Positions 20,345-27,540 of a DNA stretch of 31,640 bases are shown here, piece after piece; positions within the stretch are counted from its first letter, which is position 1, and each line of letters opens with the position of its first letter. Source of the stretch: Chara braunii (taxonomy: Eukaryota; Streptophyta; Charophyceae; Charales; Characeae); contig BFEA01000162.1 in assembly GCA_003427395.1 (NCBI GenBank), positions 2,003,872-2,035,511 on the forward strand. The letters run 5' to 3'. The notes beneath the pieces were generated by a model. It saw only the letters and a program-made list of their open reading frames with translations, had not been told where the DNA came from and made no database searches. Made by a program: the position numbers and the translations under genes.

Positions 20345-20478
20345 TGAATATAACGCCCAGGCGTTATAAACGAATATAACGCCAAACGGGAAATATATTC
20401 GTACACAACGCCCGGGCGTTATATTCATACACAACGCCCAGGCGTTATATTCGTACACAACGCCCGAGCGTTATTTTC
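20345..20478 (+). repeat. Right subterminal 26-bp palindromic repeat array of the MITE
   Basis: Units start at 20397, 20423 and 20449 (26-bp steps). Each carries AACGCCC-R-GGCGTT around a CCCGGG or close variant. A further perfect palindromic unit, ATAACGCCCAGGCGTTAT, is at 20349-20366. The sequence is CpG-dense and dyad-symmetric. Confidence 0.8.
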
Positions 20479-20559
20479 GGGTGAAGACGGTAGGGGTCAG
20501 GAGGACCATGAGAGAGGGGGGTGAGTCGTTATCTCATCTTCGGAGGCCGGGCCTCACAA

Positions 20560-20808
20560 GTAAGTGTCGTGTGACTTAGGTTGCCCACGGGTGGTTGCAT
20601 GGTGCTTCATGGCCCATTGGGGATTGTGCTGGGCACTTTTCCTCTTCTCGACAGTCTTGGTTGTGTGTCTGAGTGTGTGGATTGCTTTCTCACCTTATGG
20701 ATGGATGAATGATGCATCTCGTTCTCAGTGGCATATCTTTCTATAGTGCATTGTCTTTTCATTTCTGAACAGCTATAGTTCTTGCTGAAGTTGTCTTCTC
20801 CTTTTCAG
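20560..20808 (+). other. Candidate intron in beta LTR leader
   Basis: The donor is CACAA|GTAAGTG at 20560. The acceptor, after a pyrimidine tract, is CTCCTTTTCAG|TACTG ending at 20808, giving 249 nt. The paired sites are kept in the other LTR (13136-13389, minus) despite divergence between them. Confidence 0.45.
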
Positions 20809-21169
20809 TACTGTAGAGGCAGTTTGGGACCATCTTGGGACGCCCTTCTGGTTGGTCCTGGTCCACGACCTACTTGTGACCCTTTGGGACTCGGTGGGAC
20901 CAAGCCCAGCAGGACAGGAACCTTTGGCCCCAAATCTGTTGCCGTCACTTGCATTGCTCTGCTGCCCTGAAACTGATCGACACTGCTAGTAGGGACATTC
21001 CCTGTCGACTGGATCTTAACTGGGTCTTACCTCACGCACTAACGCACTGCCCCGCGTCTGGCTCGGTGAACGTCTGCACCCCTTGAAATCTCCATTGCTT
21101 CAGTTAGTTCTTTCTTTTGTCTGACTTGTCTGTGGAACATGTTCCACGTTGGGTTAGTCAAGAGGGGAT

Positions 21170-21482
21170 CTCGAGTCTGATCTGACTGGACCCATTCGTT
21201 AAGTCAGACCTCTCTCTAAGTCTTTTTTTTTTTTTTTTCTATCCTGCTGCGTCGATGCCATTCTCTAGTCGAAATGAATTGCCACTCCGGCTAGGAGTTC
21301 TAACTTCCCTCTTGTGAATTATTTATTTATTTATTTCTTTTATCTAAACTATCTATGTGCAGTCTTGAGACGCGTGCGCAAAAGGCAGAAAGGGAGAGAA
21401 GGGAGAGAGAAGGTACTCTTTTTGAGAGTGTGATTGAAAAGCGCACCCCTCTTAAGAGTTATACTGACACCCATCCTCCAAC
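21170..21482 (+). other. Leader region before gag; poly-T tract
   Basis: A poly-T run (about 21222-21239) and an ATTT repeat (21320-21336) lie here, with a GA-rich stretch at 21385-21412. No initiator-Met primer site is visible, so the link between the beta LTR and the gag that follows rests on position only. Confidence 0.4.
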
Positions 21483-23160
21483 ATGACAGACATCTCTTAT
21501 GCACAATGGCAGGCCATGCTGGACGCACTGGATGAAAAAGAGAAACCGCTCTTTCATAAATTCTACGATGATGCATTGCAGAGAGAAAGGGAGGCGGAGG
21601 CAGCAAATAGAGCAATAAGTATTGCTTCCCAAGTGGCCCTTCTGGCTGTTCCGCAGAGCAGTGATACCCGGTTCAGGTAGAAGTTAGCCGCTGGTGTAGC
21701 AGCCTTGGTCCAACTGCGAACTCTAGAAAATTTTGAGTCGCGCGTGACAACTCTACAGCAGCAGAACCAAGAGTTGCAGGCTGAGATTGCAAGCCTCAAG
21801 CAAGCCCAATTTACCGCCCCTCAACCTGCTAATCCTTGTCCTGCTGCTGTCCCAATCTTTGCCCCTAACTCAGTCCTCATGCAGAGACCACGTGCAACTA
21901 TGATGAGCGCAAGAACCGGCGCGAGCTCTTCAAGCGGGAGCGCCGACAGTTTTGCACTTGTCCCAGTCCCAAATGCACCAGCCCAAAACGCCACAGTTCT
22001 TGTTGGCATGCAGTACAGCTGTCCCATAGTGGACAAGAGTGCGGCCACGCTGTCGTCCAAGTACGATGGGAAGGAGGATATTGCCTCTTGGATCTGCACT
22101 TGTCCCAGTCCCAAATGCACCAGCCCAAAACGCCACAGTTCCTGTTGGCGTGCAGTACAACTGTCCCATAGTGGACAAGAGGGCGGCCACGTTGTCGTCC
22201 AAGTACGACGAGGAGGGGGATATTGCCTCCTGAATCGGCTACATGCGCTCATACTTCGAGGTACTGCGAACACCACACGAAGACTGAAGTATGATCATGG
22301 GCACAAATACCGAGTCCGCCGTACGGAGTTTCATTGAACTCAAAGTTGTCAGTGCAGGTTACCTAAGAATTGACCAGACCGAGTGGTTGAAGGTGACTCC
22401 TATTCGCACCCTAGGACATTCTCATTGCGCAGTACGAAGATAAGCACGTTGCGCTCAAAGCAAGACTGAAGCTTGAGGCCCTCAATGGCCAAAAGTGGCG
22501 AACTTCCATGTAGGCTCTAGAGCAACACTTGACTAATCTATTCACTATTCCAGATTTGGGATGGGCTGATGTGTCTTGCATGGATGTAGTTATGGGAGTG
22601 GCCCTGAAGGATATATCTCCCGGCTAGGACTTAAGGAGCATTAGACTTGGTGTGAGGTCTTATCGGAGCTAGTCAACCTAGAGGCCAACGACCCCGCCAG
22701 GCGTGCGAAGACACCAGCTGCAGGTAAGTCTTTTGGATGCAAGCGGTTTGGAAGCAGCAACCAGCTTGCCCTGCATGAACATATGGAGACCGAGGACCAG
22801 TCCTATGCGGATGATCTGCCTCTAAACAATGATCTAGAGCGGGACTCCGATACGAAGAAGAGAAATGTAATGCCTTTAGAAAGGCTGCTTCTGGCAAAGG
22901 ATCTAACCGCAATTTAGGTAAGGGAACAATAGCCCACCTTCCCAAGAATGCAAAAATTCCTGAGAAACCGGAGGATGCTTCTACCAAACCTTGGGAAACC
23001 CTCCACATCGGTCAAAAGGAATGAGAAAGAATATCCAAGCTATGTGTGTGCTTGCATTGCCAAAAGCCTGGGCATGCTATGCAAGACTATTACCGTTTGC
23101 AGGGAAATAGGCAAAGGGCGTAGAAGAGTTATCAACACTCTCTACACCAAGATAAGTTGA
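21483..23160 (+). pseudogene. gag: Ty3/gypsy-type gag, multiply broken
   Basis: It starts MTDISYAQWQAMLDALDEKE (21483) and has a basic/acidic helical N-terminus. An in-frame TAG at 21678 is followed in the same frame by a coiled coil (ESRVTTLQQQNQELQAEIASLKQ). A Pro/Ala/Ser-rich linker and a capsid-like region follow (KYDGKEDIASWI; then, in other frames, SFIELKVVSAGYLRI, ALEQHLTNLFTIPDLG, CMDVVMGV). A 142-bp tandem duplication at 21954-22237 shifts the frame; a TGA at 22231 replaces the expected Trp; more stops follow. Near the end lies a zinc knuckle, CLHCQKPGHAMQDY (23049-23090), where the last Cys of CCHC is Tyr. It probably belongs to the beta element whose LTR ends at 21169, but K is also possible. 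Confidence 0.75.
21954..22237 (+). repeat. 142-bp tandem duplication inside gag
   Basis: Copies begin with GCACTTGTCCCAGTCCCAAA at 21954 and 22096. They differ at several bases, so the duplication is not a recent assembly slip. The length is not a multiple of three. Confidence 0.85.
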
Positions 23161-23330
23161 ATAGTCGGTTGTAGGCCCCTCCAAGGAGCGTAAATCTGAT
23201 CAACCGCCTGCTCTTGAAGCCTGATCTGACGTTGAAGTCAAGGCCGTTGCAGTTCAAATCCTGTTATAGTGAGCCTTGGGAGGAGAGAAGAAAGATGAGG
23301 AAAAGGGGAGAAAGGAAACCCTAAACAAAG
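23161..23330. other. Short spacer, no gene seen
   Basis: Between the broken gag and the minisatellite I see no further gag, protease or RT similarity. Confidence 0.4.
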
Positions 23331-23890
23331 TGTTTTGTATAGTCTCACTCATGCATTTTATCAATCCTTCACTTGGTGGTGTTCCATTTCACTCGTTAGT
23401 CGCTTCACTAGTCACGTGCAAGTGTTTTGTCTAGTGTCACTCTAGTCACGTGCAAGTGTTTTGTCTAGTGTCACTCGTGCATTTTATCAATCCTTCACTT
23501 GGTGATGTTCCGCTTCACTCTTGGTTGCTTCACTAATTATATGCAAGTGTTTTGTCTAGTCTCACTCATGCATTTTGTCAATCCTTCACTTGGGGATGTT
23601 CCGCTTCACTCATTAGTTGCGTCACTAGTCATGTGCAAGTGTTTTGTTTAGTGTCACTCATGCATTTTGTCAATCCTTCACTTGGTGGTGACGTTCGACT
23701 TCACTCTTGGTTGCTTCACTAGTCATGTGCAAGTGTCTTGTTTAGTTTCACTCATGCATTTTGTCAATCCTTCACTTAGTAATGTTCCGCTTCACCCTTG
23801 GTTGCTCCGCTAGTCATGTGCAAGTTTTTTGTCTAGTTCCACGCTTGTGTTTTGTCTCTCACTTGGAGATGTTCCACCTCACTCTTGAAT
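23331..23890 (+). repeat. 92-bp minisatellite, about six units
   Basis: Units start at 23331, 23423 (truncated to 34 bp), 23457, 23548, 23640, 23734 and 23825, with 91-94-bp steps. The unit contains TGTTTTGTCTAGTGTCACTC, a TTCACTTGG(T/G)GATGTTCC core and CTAGTCA(T/C)GTGCAAG. Confidence 0.9.
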
Positions 23891-23951
23891 GCTTCCATTT
23901 GCCATATGTATGTGGTAAGATTGTGTGCTTGTAACAGTCCGCCCCCTTGTG

Positions 23952-24150
23952 CTCTATTTGAACACCGCTTCACCCACCCATGCTCTATTTGAACACCGCT
24001 TCACCCACCCATGCTCTATTTGAACACCTCTTCACCCCACCTCGTACTCTATTTGAACACTACATCACCCGCCCCCCCGTGCTCTATTTGAACACCACCT
24101 CACTCCGCCCCGTACACTATTTGAACACCGCTTCTCCCCTCCCCGTAACA
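23952..24150 (+). repeat. 31-35-bp minisatellite, six units
   Basis: Units headed by CTCTATTTGAACACC start at about 23952, 23983, 24014, 24047, 24082 and 24115, separated by C-rich spacers of variable length. A decayed seventh may be at about 24208 (TTTTATTTGATCCCCGC). Confidence 0.9.
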
Positions 24151-24351
24151 AGTGTCGGGAATCGTGTCTCCTATGGGTCTAAGTTCTGGTTGCCTACCCC
24201 CCTCGTATTTTATTTGATCCCCGCTAATCCAACTCTAGACTAACCAAAATTGTGCTTCTCCTAGTCAAGAAGTCGGTGGTGCAACCGGAGAACGAGAAAT
24301 AGGTAGAAGGTTGTGGTTGCTGCTACTGCTGCTGCTACCGGAGTCAAGAAG

Positions 24352-25420
24352 TCTCCATTGACTTTATGGATGCCGGTGTCAAGAGTAGGCACGGCAAGAG
24401 CCAAGGCATGGTTGTAGTTGATAGATTTAGCAAGTATGCTATTTTTGTTCCTTTGCATGCAGAGGCACGCACAAAGTTAGTGATCCAAAGGTTTTTCGAT
24501 TTTTGGGTTAGTGAACATGGAGTCCCGTTGTCCATACTTAGCGATAGAGATAGTCGCTTCACCAGCCAGAACTGGCAAAGTTGCTGATGTCGTCTGGCCG
24601 CCATCCAGAGACTAACGGTCAGATAGAGCAGATGAACAAGATCCTGCAACAAGGTCTGCACATGTACATTAGACCCGATCAGATCAACTGGGACGAGATG
24701 TTACCCAAGGTAGCCAGTGCACATAATAACATCGTACATTTGTCCACCTGTTGCACTCCCAACGAGTTGCACAAGTCCTTCAGACCACGTCGACCGTTTG
24801 AGGGACTTAACCGGGATCAGATTCACAGGCTACCGCCCGGTACCAGGGAGTTCGCGATACAGCATGAGAAAGAGATAGCCATTGTTGTGGAAAACCTCCG
24901 GAAGGCCTAGCACCGTATGATAGAACAGGCTAATAAGCATCGTCGCCCATCGCAGTTTCAGGTAGGCGACCTAGTCTGGGTCAAGTCTAAAGAGTTTGCG
25001 CCTGAGGACATCTCGCAGAAGTTACTGCCCGCGTATCGAGGACCGTGGCCAGTTCTAGAAGTTAAGGGCGGAGAGGATGGGTCGTCCTATACTATAGAGA
25101 TCCCAGCACACCTCCACACCTACCCTGTGTTCCACGCATCAAAGTTGCTGCCGTGTGTCACCAGTCAACAGTTTCCATCTAGACGGTCCATGATCCCTCT
25201 AGACATGGACGAAAGATATGACATTGACGGCATTGTAGGTGAAGATGTGTTTAGAACAGGAGATAGAGGTCGTCCACAGAAACAGTATAAAGTCCGGTTT
25301 GCTTATCAGGAGCCGAAGGATGACCGCTGGTTCACTAGAGCAGAACTTCTAGAGACAGCTCCCGATATAGTTAGAGCCTATGAAAGAGATCAGAGAGGTA
25401 AAGGTCTTGCCTTGGACTGA
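24352..25420 (+). pseudogene. K-family integrase core and chromodomain
   Basis: The integrase core opens with SIDFMDAG (catalytic Asp at 24360), then VVVDRFSKYAIFVPLHAEA and SILSDRDSRFTSQNWQ (second Asp). A deletion removes part of the core between NWQ and MSSGRHPETNG (third catalytic residue, Glu of HPETNG) and shifts the frame at about 24575. The frame then runs through INWDEMLPKVASAHNN to a TAG at 24908, where Gln is expected (RKA*HRMIEQANKHRR). After that come FQVGDLVWVKS, AYRGPWPVLEV, TYPVFHASKLL and a chromodomain (YDIDGIVGEDV...YKVRFAYQEPKDDRWFTRAELL), ending at 25418-25420. RT and RNase H are absent upstream. It is more diverged from beta and J than the beta copies are from each other. 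Confidence 0.88.
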
Positions 25421-25489
25421 GTTATTCTCGGAGGACCTCGAATTTAGGCCGGCGGGAGTGAAACGGTATTCACCAGTCCGCAGTAGCTG

Positions 25490-25640
25490 ATGCAGATCCC
25501 AGGGTTCAATCCCTAGTCCCCACCTTACCTGTGTACAATACCTGTGTCGACCCCTAGAGTTGAACCCGTGACCTGTGTATTTATAACAGTGGTAGACTAC
25601 CGTAGGGTCCAGAGGTCGCAGGGGTTCGATCTGTAGACAT
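25490..25640. other. tRNA-like B-box cluster in K LTR
   Basis: GGTTCAATCCC (plus, 25504) matches the Pol III B-box consensus exactly and sits in a pairable T-arm. GGTTCGATCTG (plus, 25622) has an AACAGTGGTAGA A-box-like word upstream at 25588. On the minus strand, GGTTCAACTC lies near 25566. No complete tRNA fold is seen. Confidence 0.35.
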
Positions 25641-25681
25641 GTCGAGTAGGAGTCCCAGTCATAACTATAGTGGTCTCGAAG

Positions 25682-25743
25682 AGTCAAGGTCGTAGCTGCT
25701 ACAATCCAGAAAGGTCAAGGTCGTAGCTGCTACAGTACCGAAA
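25682..25743 (+). repeat. Two-copy 31-bp tandem repeat
   Basis: TCAAGGTCGTAGCTGCTACA occurs twice, 31 bp apart, followed by variants of ATCCAGAAAGG / GTACCGAAAGG. Confidence 0.85.
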
Positions 25744-25789
25744 GGCCAAGTCTACGGCCTTCCGAAAGGTCCGAGTAGTGGCCTTTCGG
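25738..25789. other. Hairpin with perfect 10-bp arms
   Basis: CCGAAAGGCC (25738-25747) and GGCCTTTCGG (25780-25789) are exact inverted repeats around 32 nt, with another CCGAAAGG inside the loop. Confidence 0.8.
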
Positions 25790-25964
25790 TGTGTCCCACG
25801 TTTAGGTTGAGGCAAGTGGGCAAGTGGTGAGGCAAGTGGTGGAGTCTACCCGTGCTGAGTCAGCAGTCCCAGTCCTAGGCAGTCCTGGTTCAGTCCAGCA
25901 AGTACCGCATGGGATTGTGTGCACTTCGGGCATGGGAAAGGGCCAGACCAACGAGCTGCAGAAG

Positions 25965-25970
25965 TATAAA
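25965..25970 (+). promoter_or_regulatory. TATA box of K LTR
   Basis: TATAAA in the context GAAGTATAAATCGAGAGGCA, about 420 nt before the LTR end. A transcription start some 30 nt on, near CATTCATTCATTCC, would define U3/R. This is inferred from sequence only. Confidence 0.5.
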
Positions 25971-26386
25971 TCGAGAGGCAGAGCCCAGCCATTCATTCAT
26001 TCCTGCGTGAGCCGTGCGGAAGCACTGCCACAACGACTTGTGCAAGGAGGTCTGCAGTGAGCCCGAAGACGAAGTGGGCAGAGAGACGAAGCTTAGCCAT
26101 AGCGATAGGGTAGAGGCGGCCATAGCCGCCATAGCTTTAGTTGGAGTACAGTGTGTGTGTGTGTGAGTGTTCAGAGAACAGCGTGTGGGGTATCCAGGGT
26201 GATCCGGTGTATGCGAACAGAGAGTTGTGTGGGCGCTATGTCGCCATAGCCAGATAAAGTGAACTCGTGTCTGAGTTGCGTTCTTGGTTGTCGTATCTCA
26301 GAGTTTCGAGCGGGCGCATGTCGCCATTCCGCTGCGCTACTGTTTGCATGCATGCAAAGTGTGAATGGAAGCGAGTCTGATTTCAT

Positions 26387-26398
26387 TGGTATCGGAGC
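26387..26398 (+). other. Primer binding site after K LTR
   Basis: TGGTATCGGAGC is the same initiator-Met type site as at 3897-3908, 1-2 nt after the LTR end. It means this LTR also faces a downstream element, not only the integrase upstream. Confidence 0.75.
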
Positions 26399-26559
26399 AG
26401 GTACCCGCTATTCCACGCGCCCCGTTGTGTGTCGCAGGGAGAGTGATGCGCCATATCTGAGGTGGCCGCCGAGAGAAGAAGTCCGCCATAGCGGACCCAA
26501 AGGTTGAAAAAGCCGCCCCGCACACCTGCAGAGAAGACCACGACGAAGGAGAAGACAGA

Positions 26560-26648
26560 GAGAGAGGGAGAGAGAGAGAGAGAGAGGGAGAGAGAAAGGT
26601 TGAGCGATTCAAGATTGGCTTACCACGTTTCTGCGTCGAAGACATCGC

Positions 26649-26702
<54 letters not shown>
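26560..26702 (+). repeat. (GA)n microsatellites
   Basis: Two runs, about 26560-26598 and 26655-26702, are separated by a short unit beginning GAGCGATTCAAG. Long Ser/Leu and Arg/Glu ORFs through here are artefacts of the repeat. Confidence 0.9.
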
Positions 26703-26708
<6 letters not shown>

Positions 26709-26906
26709 TGAGCGATACAAGTTTGGTTGTCACTTACCGGTGAACTGTGCCGTGCAGTCCCACGAAGTGAGAGGCGGCCATAGCCACGGAGCTCGACCAC
26801 AAAGAACGAAGGAGGTTGAAAGAGAAGGCGGAGGAGGAGACTGAGAAGGGAGAGAGAAGCCATAGCCGAGGAGGTGAAGGGAGAGACTATCAAAAAAAAA
26901 AAAAAA
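26703..26906 (+). repeat. Cassette copy 1: ~180-bp unit ending in poly-A
   Basis: After (GA)n comes GAGCGATACAAGTTTGG, then a ~180-bp unit with GCGGCCATAGCC, and an A-run at 26892-26906. It is about 93% identical by eye to copy 2 at 27324-27535. Confidence 0.8.
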
Positions 26907-27013
26907 AGAGAAAGAAGACAGCCGGGGTGAACAGAAAGGAGGCGAGGTAGGGAGGAAGGAAGGAGAAGGGTGGCAACGAAAGTGACGCCGGCAGCCATAG
27001 TCGACCGGAGGAG

Positions 27014-27165
27014 TTGACCGGGAGAGTTGACCAGGCGTTGACCGGGCGTTGACCAGACGTTGATTGGGGTTGACCAAGAGTTGACCGGAGGTGTTGACCA
27101 GCGTTGACCAGGCTTGACCAAGGGTTGACCAAGCGTTGACCAAGGCGTTGACCATGAGTTTGACT
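27014..27165 (+). repeat. TTGACC (W-box-like) array
   Basis: Twelve TTGACC and one TTGACT occur in 152 bp, at irregular 9-21-bp spacing, all on the plus strand. TTGAC(C/T) is the core bound by plant WRKY factors. It could equally be a simple degenerate repeat of GTTGACC(A/G). Confidence 0.8.
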
Positions 27166-27270
27166 AAGCTGGAGCCGGTATATTCTCTCCAAGCCTTCAG
27201 CCTATCCCCTCGCCCTATGGATGTGCACACACCCTGTGGTACTTGCTGAGTCAAGTCTGTCTGTCTCTTC

Positions 27271-27271
27271 N

Positions 27272-27326
<55 letters not shown>

Positions 27327-27502
27327 AGCGATACAAGTTTGGTTGTCACTTACCGGTGAAGCGTGCCGTGCAATCCCACAAAGTGAGAGGCGGCCATAGC
27401 CGCGGAGCTCGACCACAGAGAACGAGGGAGGTTGAAAGAGAAGGCGGAGGAGGAGACTGAGAAGGGAGAGAGAACCAATAGCCGAGGAGGTGAAGGGAGA
27501 GA

Positions 27503-27535
<33 letters not shown>
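27271..27535 (+). repeat. Cassette copy 2: (GA)n, unit, poly-A
   Basis: The layout is the same as copy 1: an N at 27271, (GA)n to about 27323, the unit to 27503, and a 32-nt A-run to 27535. The period from copy 1 is about 617 bp. Confidence 0.8.
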
Positions 27536-27537
<2 letters not shown>

Positions 27538-27540
27538 ATA

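Larger units (their letters stand above)
19861..20490. mobile_element. Non-autonomous TIR transposon (MITE), 630 bp, TA target duplication
   Basis: The ends are perfect 23-bp inverted repeats beginning CCGTCTTCACCCGAAAATAA. TA flanks both sides (19859-19860 and 20491-20492). The sister LTR at about 13470 (minus) reads TGGTAGCTAGGGGTCAGG with a single TA and no insert, which is the empty site. No transposase ORF is present, so it depends on an enzyme encoded elsewhere. TA duplication fits the Tc1/mariner (Stowaway-like) superfamily; the terminal sequence is not one I recognise. 26-bp near-palindromic arrays lie inside both ends. The centre is AT-rich. Confidence 0.9.
18548..21169 (+). repeat. 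Beta LTR, second part, interrupted by a DNA transposon
   Basis: It is collinear with the full LTR at 12781-15370 read on the minus strand, starting at AGGGCC inside the LTR and ending at AAGAGGGGAT. It is more diverged than the other copies but keeps the (CTT)n tract, telomere-like words (19430-19495), CCATAGC motifs and the candidate intron. A 630-bp transposon sits at 19861-20490. With 5175-5641 it makes one complete LTR of about 2.46 kb without the transposon. Confidence 0.8.
25459..26385 (+). repeat. K-family LTR (~927 bp, ends tentative)
   Basis: A G-rich GGCCGGCGGGAG precedes a TGAAACGG start, and TTTCA ends just before a primer binding site. It carries a TATA box, tRNA-like B boxes, a two-copy 31-bp repeat, a hairpin and several CCATAGC motifs (26097, 26120, 26129, 26244). 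No second copy in the window confirms the ends. Confidence 0.55.

Noticed and set aside
23331-24150. CRISPR-like regular repeats
   Set aside because: The units are long tandem repeats without unique spacers, in a eukaryotic retroelement context.
21483-25420. Treating the gag and the K integrase as one element
   Set aside because: The LTR before the gag (beta) and after the integrase (K) differ, so joining them is not supported; it is left open.
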